Shown here: positions 45,870 through 57,493 of the stretch, in pieces
Layout of the letters: every line of letters starts with the position of its first letter
Numbering within the stretch: position 1 is the stretch's first letter
Origin: Entonaema liquescens
Lineage: Eukaryota; Ascomycota; Sordariomycetes; Xylariales; Xylariaceae
Direction of reading: 5' to 3'
Assembly: GCA_902805475.1 (NCBI GenBank)
Contig: CADCSX010000023.1
Span: 806,001-870,000, forward strand
Length of the DNA stretch: 64,000 nt
Program-made: the position numbers and the translations under genes
Notes under the pieces: model-generated
What the model was told of the DNA's origin: nothing
What the model saw: only the letters and a program-made list of their open reading frames with translations
Databases searched by the model: none

Positions 45870-47178
45870 ATGCGTCTAAACACTAGCCTCGTCTCTTTGG
45901 GGGCACTTTTGTTGCCATTGACCTCAGCGCAATCGCCTGGTGGTACTGGAAGCAGTAATGTGTCAAGTAGTTTGGGACCTGATGAGAATGGATTTTATTG
46001 GATCTACAGCGAGGGTCTCTCGGCTGCGTTCATTCCTTATGGCGCTTCCGTCGCAAAACTCTTGATTCACGACAAGTATGGTGTCGAGAGAGATGTTGTA
46101 GCCGGCTTCGATAATGCTACAGCTTATACACTTGACAAGGCTCATCCTCATCTTGGCAGCGTGCCGGGCCGATACGCAAACCGGATCAAGAACAGCACGT
46201 TTGAGATCGACGGCGAAACATTTCACATTGAGCCCAATGAGAACCCTACACCGGAAGCTCCTGATGGTGTTGATACTCTACACGGTGGCCCCAATGGCTG
46301 GGACTTCCGCAACTTTACTGTTGTCTCTCACTCCAACGACAGTATAACGTTCTCAATTGTGGACCCCGACGGCGAGCAAGGATTCCCGGGAGAGGTTATC
46401 TCCTACGTCACCTATACTCTACACGATTTCACTTGGGACTTCAAGCTAGTAGCTATCGCAACCACTAAGAAGACACCCATAATGCTTAGCAGCCACACGT
46501 ACTGGAACCTGGACGGCTTCGCCAACAATGAGACGAACACTGCCTTGAACCACACTTTCTATCTGCCCTACAGCGGCCAACGAGTTGGTGTTGACGACAT
46601 CCTGATCCCTACGGGTGATATCATCGCCAACAAGAAGGGATCCATGAATGACTTCTGGAGCGCCCCGAAGCAGCTCGGGACCGACCTTCAAAAGCCCGAG
46701 GCTGAGGGTAACTGCGGTTTCAACTGTACTGGTTATGGTAATTCATCCCGCCACAACGAAAACAGTAAACGAGAAGGCTAACTTACTTTGATTAGATAAC
46801 TGTTGGATCGTCAACCGAAACCAAGAGGGCCCGTATGACTGGCGCGCTGAAGGTGGTTTCGTCGCTCGTCTGCAATCGGAATGGTCAGGCATCCAGCTCG
46901 ACGTGTACACGGACCAGGACGCATTCCAGATGTACTCGTGCAACGGCCAAAACGGCACAATGCCCATCAAGTCGTCGCAAGGCCTCTTCGACAACGAGGA
47001 CTTCCCCCGCACGATCCCCCAGTACGGCTGCGTCGTGTTAGAAGTCGAGGATTGGATCGATGCCATCAACCACCCCGAGTGGCAGCGCGAGTCTAAGCAG
47101 ATCTTCAGCCCCGGTGGTGACCCCTACGTCCTCCAGGCTAGCTACGTCTTCAGCATAAACACCACCGCGTCGTCTTAG
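45870..47178 (+). CDS. Secreted aldose 1-epimerase (galactose mutarotase family)
   Basis: Interconverts alpha and beta anomers of aldoses. Exons 45870-46737 and 46796-47178 give 416 residues. The ATG at 45870 is chosen because it starts a clear signal peptide (RLNTSLVSLGALLLPLTSA). Family motifs include HPHLGSVPGRYANRIKN, DTLHGGPNGWDFRNF with the catalytic-site His, LSSHTYWNLDG with the second His, and DAFQMYSCNGQNG. About ten N-glycosylation sites and four to five Cys suit an extracellular enzyme. Secreted members are common in plant-associated ascomycetes. The last residues end soon after the barrel, without an anchor. No damage seen. Confidence 0.9.
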
Positions 47179-47490
47179 GTAGACGGTTGTGGGGGCGATA
47201 TGCAGAATAGGGATGGTAATAATTATAATACAAGGAGCCGTAGCAATACCACTTCGGTGATCACTTCGAGTGGCGCGGTAAATAGACGTTATACGCGTTG
47301 GGTATTTGTATTACTTAGCGCTACGCTGGTACTACCGACGTTAGCGTCGTGTCTACTTACATAATAAACTTAATTGACCAAGTTTGATAATAGGATTGAT
47401 TGCTCAAGGACTTCTTAAGTGACTTGCTTAGATATCTACCTATATAATATAGTAAAAAGGACTTAGCCTAGGCAAATGGTTATTCAGAAA

Positions 47491-47508
47491 TGTACACCTC
47501 TGCCAAGA
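47491..47508. repeat. Solo end motif of the 31.6-kb MITE-like element
   Basis: TGTACACCTCTGCCAAGA matches the outer end of the inverted-repeat element (31566-31583) at 16 of 18 bases. No partner arm is visible nearby, so it may be a broken copy or chance. Confidence 0.4.
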
Positions 47509-48008
47509 CTGTGGAGGCCATTAAGGGATAACTTGTATGAAGCGATATGTTCAAATATAGTGTAGTAAGTATACCAAGATTAGTTCTACCAGGTAAGCAC
47601 CTTGGTTAGTTATTGGTATCAAATAGAAAATGAGATGTCAAAGTTACTACAAGGTAGCTATTCGAATCGCTAGAGGTTATGTTTTTAAAATGCTTTCTCT
47701 AGGCACGGAATTAAGCAGCATTGATCTTTTGACTTTATTTCAAGAGACACCGGAGAGGGGGGACTCGTTGAGTATGGCGACAGGATAAATCTAGAACTAC
47801 AATAGTGCAGCGTAAGAATTCTGCTCCTCGACGATGCAAAAATAAAATCAAGACGATAATCTCCCAAAATCAAGTAAAAATTACTCTAGGGTTCAGGTAG
47901 ACGACATGCATGGGAGCAAATTATAGCATATGAAGACTCCCTCCTTGAATGCAGCTAGTAGCTGGTCATTTAAGTCCTTACCCAGGGTAGAGAGGCAAAC
48001 CACCAGGC

Positions 48009-48036
48009 TTCATTCATTCATTCATTCATTCATTCA
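48009..48036. repeat. (ATTC)n microsatellite
   Basis: Six to seven uninterrupted copies of ATTC. Confidence 0.9.
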
Positions 48037-48096
48037 GTCACGAGTGAGCAATTAAAAAAAAAACGTCGTAAAAAAAAAAGAAATACAAAAAGCTCA

Positions 48097-48158
48097 GTCC
48101 GGAATCGAACCTCCCCCTCTGGGGCCCCAGAGGAGGGGGGGTGGTTCGAATCTCCGGA
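48097..48158. repeat. Near-perfect palindrome with tRNA T-arm-like ends
   Basis: The left arm starts GTCCGGAATCGAACC and the right arm ends GGTTCGAATCTCCGGAC. The centre is CTCTGGGG/CCCCAGAG, perfect over 16 bases, with a few small bulges between. TTCGAAT/ATCGAA words resemble tRNA T loops on both strands. The minus strand just outside (48240-48195) reads like a tRNA D-arm region (GGTTTAGTGGTGAAAGC), so a decayed, foldback-duplicated tRNA gene is possible. I could not fold a proper cloverleaf. Confidence 0.6.
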
Positions 48159-48512
48159 CCTACGAAAACCCAACACTTGTTGCGATTTTACTAACCAAGC
48201 CTCGCGGGCGCTTTCACCACTAAACCAGAGAGCCGGTTTAGTGAATCCAGTGGCCGCTCGACTTAGCCGGAAGAACGACGCGTTGCTATGGTATATATGC
48301 TTTCCTTTTGGGCGGGTGGGGTTGGGCGGTGAGTTAGGTACGTAGATATGTAGGTATGTATGTATGTACGTGCAGCTGGCGGGCGTGTTGAGCTGCCATT
48401 ATTCACGCGTGTCGGGCACGCGTCGTGATAAGCTTGGTAAGTAAGTAAGTGCCTAAAGTATTAACTCTATGTCCCTACCTACGTACCTGAGTACCTAATC
48501 AGTGACTTGATA

Positions 48513-49904
48513 TTAGCTCGACACCTCGATATCTTTCGTCCTTCCCAACCCCTCTCGCGCGTAATAATCCATGGGGTAAACACCGCTCTGGCTCCAATCC
48601 TCCCTCTCGTTGAGTGCGACAAGCGCTTCGTACGGCGTCAGCAGCGGCCGCGGGAACGCGTAGCCCCAGTCGATACTCAGCCGGGGGCAGGCGACCTGGA
48701 CCCAGCACTCGACGTCGGCCATCATGGCGAGTTTTCCGGGGAAGATCTCGCTGAGGAGCAGGTTGACCCAGGGGATGCCCATCGTTTTGAGCTTCTTCTC
48801 GATCAAGGTCATCGTATGCGGGTTTCCCTGCCGGCCAAGCGAGCCGAGGATCAGGCCCCATTTCTTAGCGCCTTTCGCCGTCGCAATGGCGTCTCGTCGC
48901 AGGCTCTGCATCTCCTGGTGGCCGTACGTCTCGCGGGTGAGTTTCCGCGAGTAGGGGTCGTAGCGGTACGCGGGGATCGCGGGGTTGTGGATCATGATGC
49001 TCTCGAGGTGGAAGCGGCCGTCCCCCAGGTACAGAATGAGATCGACGTTCTCCGAGTCGGGCAGCCGCGGCGAGGTGCATCCTAGGATCTCGCCCTTGGA
49101 CAGCGGCGCGATCTGGGGGATCAGGACGTTAAAGCCGGCTTTTTCTAGCGTCGACCGGACGCCGTGGATGGTGGCGTTGAACTGGATAGTGCCTACTATG
49201 GCGACGGTCTTGGGGGGCGCGAAGTTGCGCTCCAGGGTGGCGAGGAGGTGCGATGTGTCTATGCTGATGTCGACGAAGACGTAGAGAACCTTGATCTTGG
49301 TGACGTCGACGGGGATCAGACAGCTGTGAGCATAATGAACAAGGAGATCACACCCCAGAGCACGCGCTGTGTAGTCGTCGATACAACAGGCGCCGTAGGT
49401 TACGTCGCCCATGATCAGGGTCTCGATGCCCGGACAGAACTGGGTGAGGATATCTGAAATAGTGGTGGCGAACATGAGTAACCCTTCGGGCATCTGCAGC
49501 GCAACCCGCTTTGCGCCTGAAGACCTGATCCTATGGATAGTCTTAGGGATCTCAAAGGAGTAGTTGGCAGGTAATAATGACATTGCTTCCTTAAGTTCCG
49601 GGTCATTCAAGATCTCCGGAGGCACTTGATTGAGTAATCTCGGCGCCCTTCTCGGTTGTGATACTAGGGCTCATGTTTAGTTATTTCCCCTCAACACCTA
49701 AGGAGATATTAACTTACCCTGAATAGCACCACTATCCTCGATCGATGGATCTCCAGCGCCATTCTTAGCATTACTTGCGGCGGCTCTTCGTCCTACGAAT
49801 CTCTTCTTCGGCTGTCTCCGAGCCGGTGGTGATGGTGGCGGCGCATGGGCCTCTTCAATATCTGCGGCGATACCCAGATCGGCCTGAGCCCGATCTTCCT
49901 CCAT
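48513..49904 (-). CDS. dph1: Dph1, diphthamide synthase radical-SAM subunit
   Basis: Dph1-Dph2 transfers the 3-amino-3-carboxypropyl group of SAM to a His of elongation factor 2, the first step of diphthamide synthesis. Exons 49904-49718 and 49663-48513 join through a GTAAGT...CTAG intron and give 445 residues. The N-terminus is a basic, Pro-rich tail (PPSPPARRQPKKRFVGRR). The three-domain fold follows, with LLPANYSFEIPKTIHRI, VALQMPEGLLMFATTI, and GDVTYGACCIDDYTA (iron-sulphur Cys at about 155). HSCLIPVD, HYAHSC and VQVACPRLSIDWG supply the other Cys ligands. GC-rich, so long antisense frames occur but are not real. Complete. Confidence 0.93.
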
Positions 49905-50312
49905 GTCTTCACAACTGCAAGATCCGAGTCCGAAAAAGTTATGCGGTCAATACTAGATTTCAATAAGAGCACAAGAATTATTCTGGTATTTTGAGTAATT
50001 GAGTCAAGCACTAATAAGATAATATTTTATTGGGGATATATCTCAGATGTGTCAAGCGAAAAGTCAGATTGGTCAGAATAGACGCCAGTTTTGATAAATG
50101 AATATTTACATATATACCTACTATAGCTGCATTTACTCAATAAGGATATATCGAGTCTCCACTTACGTTTTCGAGTCAGTAAACCCGCAGCAAACGACCG
50201 TAACGAAGTATTAAATACAATATTCAGTATCGCCCCCCAAGTACGAATTATATATTCCAATTCCAACTACCTATGCATTCAAGAACCTATTCATTTTGAT
50301 GTCCAAACCAGC
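49905..50312. other. Intergenic, no gene seen
   Basis: Upstream of the Dph1 gene and downstream of the PNGase A gene (both minus strand). AT-rich. Confidence 0.5.
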
Positions 50313-52341
50313 TCATTCCACAGCTCTTCCCAGAAACTCAACATGGTTATCAGTAATCGTGTCGTTGTACGCGCTAACGTCACGATAGTATAGCACCGTA
50401 TTATCAGACGTGCCATCTTCACCCTCGTCATTCAGTGCTTCGAACGAGAAGATCTGGTGTGACTGGCCAACACCCGAGCTGTAGCTATTGTCCGCGGGTC
50501 TATAGTATGTTGCCGTCCCATTTTTCGAGGTACTCAGCACCGAGCCTCGGAATTGCGACGCGCCTGTTGCATTGGCGGCTACGAATGCTTCCAGACCGTT
50601 AGGAAAGACGGAGGCGCCGCGGACTTCGTGCGTTAGGCTCTGGTTCAGATCTGCTCGGAGCGTCAGGTTGCCTTCGGGAAGATACGACGTGGTGCTACTG
50701 CAGTATAGGGGATAACTGTAGCTAGTAGAGTATGAAATGTCCAGGCCTGCACCCGTGACGGCGTCGGCACCTGCGATTCCAAATGTATTGATCGCGTTGT
50801 CGCCATGCGCGGAAATTCCGCCGTTGTTCGAGTACGACAAGGACTGCGTCCATGTCACGGTACCCTCACCATTCTGTGTCTTTACGTAGGAGCTGATGGA
50901 TAGTGTGCGCGTTACCGCCAGAGTGTAATCGAGAGTCTCATTAAATCCTGTCGAGTTCTGTGTGACCCGCTGGGAGAAGGCGATGCTGGGGTTGCTAGCG
51001 TATACGGAACCCAATTCCCCGGTCGTAATTGAGCCCTCGTCATCAAGCCAGACAAAAATCTTGCCGGTGATGTACCATTCATTGCTTGTGACCGGAGCAA
51101 GGGAAGCACTTGACACTCCATCATCGACTAGACCAATAATCTGGATGGTGAAGGTGTGGTCTTTCCCGTCGGAAAGAAGCGGTAGCCAAGGAGTAATGTC
51201 AATTTCATGCTCCCTAATATCGAATGCTTCTATTCCGACAATTGGACGGTGAAGTTGAGGAACCACCCCGCCGGTATAGATTACCGGGAATGGCCAGGAA
51301 ACACCAGCAAGCTGACCATCGATCAAGACTTGAACTTCTCTCCAGGGAGAGTAGCCAGGGTACGTGCCGTAGTCAGGGTCAAAGGTATGAATAGCACTCT
51401 GCGGCACGTTACTCCACCAGAACTCCTCGTCGCCCTGGGCTTTAACATCGACCGTAAATACGGCACGGTTCGCATTCTGGGGGAAACTAATCGTGTTAGT
51501 CGCGTTCTGCTGCGGATAGGTGAATTGGCTCGGCTGTCCCGCCGCCCCCGTCCGCTCAGAGATAGGGATAATCAAATCAGCAGGCCCCCGAGTATCCAGC
51601 GCAGCCACAGGGCTCTTAAAGAACGTAGCCGAGAGAGTTGTATTCAGGGGACCCGTGTAGGTGTTATCCACAATGTTCTCCAGATCAAAGATCACAGTCT
51701 GCGGCGCTTTCCAGAGGGACGTAAATGGAGTTACGTCCTTAAGCCACACCCAGCGGATACCATACGAAGTCGGTTCTGCAGTTGACGTTCTCCACACCTC
51801 CGTGTCTCCAAGGTAGAAGACGCCCGTTCGGTCGTACTGCCGGCCCCTCACCAGCACGGTGAAGTTTATGACTACGTGGTCGAATTCGAAATCCGGAGGG
51901 GTGTAATTGCCTTGGCGAAGTTAGAATTAAGAATAAGTTACTTCAGTACAGGTATATAAGCCTACCAACATAGGGAGCACCATAACTATTTGCAAAGGAG
52001 TGCTCGAACAGGACCACCGTCTGTCCAGCTACTTTGCCAGTCGAGGTTGTACCTACTATCGGCGCATGGACCCCGTCTCGAAATGTAGGTCCTTGAGGCG
52101 TTAATACCGGCTCGGCGACCTGGAAGCATTCCAGGGGAGAACTCGCCGCAGCCGCCGGCGCCGCATCCGGTACTTCGGCCACAATCTCACTAAACTTAAC
52201 CAGAGGGTGGCGCGCCGCCCTCGTTTCCTTTGCGGCGGGCCCCCGTGGCGGATATTTCGCATCGGGATGCGCTGAAGATAACCCTGCGAGGAGGGAAATC
52301 AGCAGCGCCCATTTCATAGCCAGGACACAGATGTTCGGCAT
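50313..52341 (-). CDS. Secreted peptide-N-glycosidase A (PNGase A) family amidase
   Basis: Removes N-glycans from glycopeptides; the acidic, plant/fungal type differs from cytosolic PNGase. Exons 52341-51966 and 51910-50313 give 657 residues with the first Met, or eight fewer from Met9. Met9 starts a clean signal peptide (MKWALLISLLAGLSSA) and may be the true start. Family motifs: PLECFQVAEPVLTP, VVLFEHSFANSYGAPYVG, YDRTGVFYLGDTEVWRTSTAEP, GIRWVWLKDVT and FWWSNVPQ. GVVPQLHRPIVGIEAFDIRE is present in the second half, followed by a beta-rich C-terminal domain with repeated NGT/NAT glycosylation sites. The intron has a CTAAC branch and ends AAG. No damage seen. Confidence 0.88.
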
Positions 52342-53179
52342 TGCTTCCTCAATTGCCCCGATTCAGAACAGAGACGGGGGCAGGTCGTGCAATCGAGAGA
52401 AACAGAATATCGAATCGACCTTTACGCACGACATTTTTCTTTTTTACTAACGATGCGACCCTTGCCCATGGATATATATGTATGCATGCTGCCGGAATAG
52501 CTAGCGTCGTAGGCAATTTGCAAGAACGCGCGCTGATAACGACTTCGCTGCAACGGCAAATCTGCCGAGAACAGAAGGTGATATGCCAAGATCGTCCAGG
52601 GGTACCCAGATTCGTCTCTATCTTTATCTCTATCTTCAGTAACTAGATAATTGATACTATTGCATGCGAATTGTGGATTCGATATGGGTAGGGCTAGTTG
52701 GTAATTCGTAAGTAGTAGATATCTTCCACGATGGCGCAGAATAGCCTCATGCATTTTTCTCGTTGGAAACAATACTTAATGCCCATCGCCAGTGCTGATG
52801 ATGAAAACTTCATTGTGCAAATTAACTATCAAGTTTAAGCATTGATGCTTTTAATAACCTGCTGTTCCATAACTGCAGCTCTTCTCCAGCTCTGTCGAAC
52901 AGGCATGCTATTCTAAACCATGAAGTTGTTGATTTTCGACTCCGTACAAACTCTGTGCTGACACGGGTTATTTGTCCGCGCATCTAAATACTCAATATAT
53001 GTGTGTGCCTTTGTTATTCTTATACATAGATAGAATGCTAGTTCGCTTATTTTCCGGAGTTTTCATCAGGCATCAAAGCAATTTTCTGTTCACCGATTAT
53101 AGTAAAAGGAAACAAACGTATTCACGATATATTGCGCCTTCATCTTCGCAGAGAGTAGGCAATTTCTTTACCATTAAAG
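52342..53179. other. Divergent promoter region, no gene seen
   Basis: Lies between the PNGase A gene (minus) and the kinase-like gene (plus). Short frames only. Confidence 0.5.
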
Positions 53180-54094
53180 ATGCCGGCCCGTTTCCCGTTC
53201 AAGCCTTTAATGGCGACCGAGGCTGGCGAATCTCAAGCCCAGCCTGATGCCGAGTCTGGCTGCCGGCTTATTGTTCAGAAACCAGGCGGCCGCTTTATCT
53301 GGGCGCTCGGGGATTCGTACATATTGAAGTGCCGTAAATACGGGCCGGGCTGTGAGCTCGAGGGTGAAAATGCTGACTACGCCCGGCGCAAATTCAGGGA
53401 TCACCCAAATCCACCAATCGTCCCTAGAATAGAACTACAGTGGAAGGATGGAGATAGATTCTTTATTATAGAGAAACGTGTCCCGGGTGATGTGCTTCAG
53501 AATATGCTACCACACTTGAGTCATGATAATATTGCTCACATCGGCCGTCAGGTAGGTCGGCATCTTCTTCAACTTAGAACCAGAGCTTCTTCATATATGG
53601 AAAATCTTGACCGAAGCCCAGTTAATGACTTCCGTTTATTGAAACCTTTGCCGGATCAACCACATGCCTACACGGATAGCATAGCAACAGATCGCAAGCT
53701 GGCCTCTGTTCTGAGGCTTTCTATCGCAAATCGACTCTATAAACCCACCTTAGACGCGTTCATGGCTAAAATGCCATCTGGTCGGCCATACAGATTTAGT
53801 CATTCTGATGTGCACGAGGCCAACGTCATGATCAAGGACGGTGAGTTTGTCGGGCTTATCGACTGGGAGTTGGCAGGCTTCTACCCATCGTGGTGGGAAT
53901 ATGTAAACAGCTGTCCGTTGTTGAGCTACTACTACCCAGCCGAACTCCAGAACCGCAAGGCTTTAGAATGGTTTCGTGTCTACCACGCTATCCGAGACGG
54001 GCCCGAGGAGGAGAAGCAACGGAGGACGACCGATTACCTTAAGGGAAAACCTTGGGCTGAAGACCTAACCGGCGGTCTCAATACGCCAGAATGA
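53180..54094 (+). CDS. Aminoglycoside-phosphotransferase-like (APH) small-molecule kinase
   Basis: One exon, 304 codons. The fungal APH group has a protein-kinase-like fold. Visible are RFIWALGDSYILKCRK in the N-lobe (ATP-binding Lys), the catalytic loop HSDVHEANVM at about 208-217 (Brenner HxDxxxxN) and the metal-binding IDWE at about 227-230, followed by the usual GFYPSWWEY. No signal peptide. In fungi these are mostly uncharacterised kinases of small hydroxylated compounds; resistance to aminoglycosides is not implied. The ATG at 53180 is preceded by AAAG, a fair start context; Met11 is an alternative. Complete. Confidence 0.82.
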   Translation: MPARFPFKPLMATEAGESQAQPDAESGCRLIVQKPGGRFIWALGDSYILKCRKYGPGCELEGENADYARRKFRDHPNPPIVPRIELQWKDGDRFFIIEKRVPGDVLQNMLPHLSHDNIAHIGRQVGRHLLQLRTRASSYMENLDRSPVNDFRLLKPLPDQPHAYTDSIATDRKLASVLRLSIANRLYKPTLDAFMAKMPSGRPYRFSHSDVHEANVMIKDGEFVGLIDWELAGFYPSWWEYVNSCPLLSYYYPAELQNRKALEWFRVYHAIRDGPEEEKQRRTTDYLKGKPWAEDLTGGLNTPE

Positions 54095-56360
54095 GTGCCA
54101 TTCTCCATCGAGTAGAGAGGGTGGGTAGGTAGCTAGTAGCTATACGTGCCTTTCCTACCTTAGAGGATAGATAGAGTAGATCGGGCGATCTCTCGAGTCT
54201 GTAATAAAATAGATAAAAGGAAAATAATAAATAAACCATGAAACCGAAAGAATACTTACAGTTCCACGTTATTTAGATTAGGGTATGCTGTTATTCCTTG
54301 CAGTGATAGGGAGCCTTACTAAGTAGAAAGGTAGGATTCCAGGGACGCTGTGACGTAAACCGCCATCCCACCGTGTCGATTAAGACAATCGCCTACCTGT
54401 TTCGATAACTCTCGTAGTGGAACTTCTTGGCTCATCTGTATTGTGTATGGCGTAGCATTTTAGCATACCGAGAGTCCTTTTGCTGGAATGCTCTTGCTTT
54501 AGAGTTTGCCTCTAAAATAGCCAGTCTTGGAATTATTGACGCACTCGGACAAAGAAGTTGTTTTTCATAGTTCTTTATGCATATGCATAACTGTTTTCCC
54601 TCGTTGCTTTTTCCTGTTATGCATTTGTGCATCCTGAAATATGTATGTTGTGTTATGGTTATGGATCGTAAGTCATCGGTCTATGTGATCAATGCCCCCG
54701 AGTAAAAAAGGAAAATACGTCAATGGATGAATTCCATGCTGCTTGTAAAGTGGATGTATGAGCGGAGCAAACAATATGTTGGTAAACCTAGTCGACGGAC
54801 CAAATGTCCTTGCTTCCGAGATCAAAGCCCCCGAACCTAGATAGGCCACGGATGATCAAATCAGTCAGACGTGGTGACAAGATAATAGTCCATTAATCAT
54901 ACGACGGTAATCGATGCTTTGTGCAAGTCTCAAGTGACTGAGCACAAGCGATATTTGAAACTTTAAAACATGGTCTGACTGAAGCATGATTCTTTGAACA
55001 TGATTCTCGAGGCATGAGCGGGTTGCTGCAATTAGGTAGGACCGAATACGTAGGAAGTTGGGTATTTACCTTATGTAGGGGCAGACCAGACGGCAAGTAG
55101 CCGTGCTGGTGGTGCTTGCAGTGTGAAATACAGTGCTAACCGAACTGCAGTTTGTGTCGGATCCCCTCTGGAGTGCAAAAAGAGAGAGAGCATTGATTGA
55201 AACAACCATTTAGGGGGCGGTGTTTACGAGTACATAGGACTACAATTAGTAAAACCAGTGTGGGTCTTATGGCGGTCCACTAGCCTTTAACAGCGTTTAG
55301 CATTGAAGGCAGTCGTGGTAGTAGCGTAGACCCACTCTGGGGAAGCGGGGCAAGCGACGGTTTAGCGTCTGGGGAAGGGGTCCCTGAGTCCACTTCGCTC
55401 TAGACGTCGCACGTGAGAAGCGGGAGAAGATACCTATTATTATCATATTAGTTGAAATTAGTCCAAAAAAAAAAACACCAATCTCTCTCAAAAATTGAGG
55501 CTCTAACAGTTGAAGTCGAAATTCAAAATGGCAGCGAATTAAACCTTACAAATACTTATCGTTGAGTGACATCAATAGGTTAGCTGATCGACATACTTCT
55601 ACTGCGCTGCCTGCCCCGTGTGGCGTGGTATGGGAATAATACCCCAACTCCCACATCTCACACCTCCCCGGTTCGCAAATCATGTATCAATTTTAATCTC
55701 AGCTCCTCTTACAAAACTACTAGCTACCTAGGTATGTACGAACGTAATGGATACTTGGATACTTTTACATGGGTAAACGGTGTGGTAAGCAATCAAGGGC
55801 GGCGTCACTTCTGTAGGGTTTGACCTATGGCATGTCGGCGCTGCTGTACGTTTTATGTATTATCCAACTTAATCCTAGAGTAGACCCTAGATGGTTGGCC
55901 CATGAAAGGTTGACGCAACGCCATGGCCTCTTATTATTGGTTTACCCCGCTTCTTCCTTACTGTCCTCTTTCTTCCCTACCTAAGACAGACAGGACAAAA
56001 CATAATGGTCAGGCCATGACGGGCTAAGTCTGAAGGGGGCAAGCATCAACTTACCTACCATCGTCCTCCCTCCCTTCCCCCTTTAAAAGCCAGCTGCTCC
56101 CTCGAGGTTTGATCTATTAACAAGTTACACAGACTTCTTCCTTGCCTACATCTTTAGAACGAGGAATCACCTTTGATCTGAGTATATAGCAAGAAGAGTT
56201 CATACCTGCCTCTAAACTATTCGTACGACCTACCTAGACGATTCAATCTAGAAACAAAACTGCTGTTATACACTACTAGCCTAAACCAAGTCGTCCAAAC
56301 CTAGAAACATTCAAAATATCATCATCATTCATCACAAATCCATCACCAAAACAATCCAAA
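54095..56360. other. Intergenic, no gene seen
   Basis: 2.3 kb with only short frames. Toward the right end are a TTTAAAAG box (about 56082) and long CA/CT-rich leader sequence leading to the small-protein gene. Confidence 0.5.
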
Positions 56361-56678
56361 ATGCCCGTCCGTATCCCAAGAGCCAACAGGACTGAGCTCG
56401 CCACGTTCGGCATTGCTGGCGTCGCAGGCTTTGCTCCCTTCTACTTCATCCTCCCCGGAGCCGAAGAACGCCTAGCATCACAGACAGCTCGATGGGCGCC
56501 GCGATGGGAACGTAACATCTCATACTTCGCTCCTCCCGCACAGCGGTTCGCTCAGCGCATTGAGCCCCGCCTCGAGAGGACCGTCCAAAGGATCGACAAC
56601 CGACTACCGCTAGAAAGAGTCGCCCAGGGCGTCGACCGACGGATCAAGTATGGCATCGACAAGATGCACAAAGAATGA
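56361..56678 (+). CDS. Small membrane-associated protein, unknown
   Basis: One exon, 105 codons. One hydrophobic segment lies at about 16-33 (FGIAGVAGFAPFYFILPG), after a short basic N-terminus (PVRIPRANR). The rest is an Arg-rich amphipathic region with repeated RxxQRIxxRL-like units (FAQRIEPRLERTVQRIDNRLPLERV in pieces), likely helical. Size and layout suit a mitochondrial or other organelle-membrane small protein, but I do not know the family. A long leader with AACAAA/ATCATC context before the ATG, typical of strongly expressed fungal genes, supports it. Confidence 0.65.
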   Translation: MPVRIPRANRTELATFGIAGVAGFAPFYFILPGAEERLASQTARWAPRWERNISYFAPPAQRFAQRIEPRLERTVQRIDNRLPLERVAQGVDRRIKYGIDKMHKE

Positions 56679-57493
56679 TTAGATAACGAAAAGTCATCGG
56701 GTCACTGTTTTTTCTTTGTTGGAATTTTATAGGCTAGGACAGTTTTGGGATATGAATGAATTACGAAATGGGAGGGATTGGGAATACCCTTAAGTTGCAC
56801 TTCTCTTCGCTAAGGTGCAAAATGTACGAGCGCTTGGCGCTCCAAACGGCCCATGCACTATGGATGAACCGTTCGCTATGCAGTAGTAGTATACAATAAA
56901 CACTACGTAAAAGCAGATACTATCTTGAGGCTCTTGTGACTATTATTGTATCGCGTATGATTAGAACGACCTTATTGTCTTGTCTGTATAAAGTGCCTAT
57001 TGGTAACCTTGCGTGCTATTAGTTAGGTTGGATTAGGTACTTACATTCCAAGATGCCATTTATACACACGTACATAACTTATGTAAGGCTATACTTGAGA
57101 CTCACCCCAGTCTGACCCCGCCTCCTATGTAAATAATATCTCTGTTGGACAAACATGGCGCCATATAAATACAAATACTTATTAAACAATACGCAATCCC
57201 AAGTGTTCGTATGATGATAACACCATAACATACTTACTATCAGTAGGTATCATTAACTCGGGTGGTAAAAGGTATCTAAAAAGGTAACGAGAGTATTTTA
57301 TATTCTAACTAGCTAGCCCCTAAAAGAGCGTATAACTTAACCCCGTTTATTAGCCGTATTAGAGCAGCCGATAGATTTGCAAACTTGCCCTAATTCTTCT
57401 TTATAGATAATTCTCATAGTAATGTAGGCTTCCCGACCTCTCGATAACAATTTGTATTACTGTAAACTCCTGGTTCCGACTAGCATAGTATTC
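56679..57493. other. Intergenic, no gene seen
   Basis: Between converging 3' ends of the small-protein gene and the ankyrin-vWA gene. AT-rich, with a few tandem TAGGTA words. Confidence 0.5.

Larger units (their letters stand above)
47179..48512. other. Intergenic with repeats and a tRNA-like palindrome
   Basis: Between converging 3' ends of the epimerase gene and the Dph1 gene. Holds a copy of the MITE end motif (47491-47508), an ATTC microsatellite, poly-A runs and the palindrome at 48097-48158. No protein gene. Confidence 0.55.

Noticed and set aside
48513..49284. Several long antisense and alternative frames over Dph1
   Set aside because: GC-rich codons of the real gene open all frames; only the minus-strand Dph1 frame is conserved.
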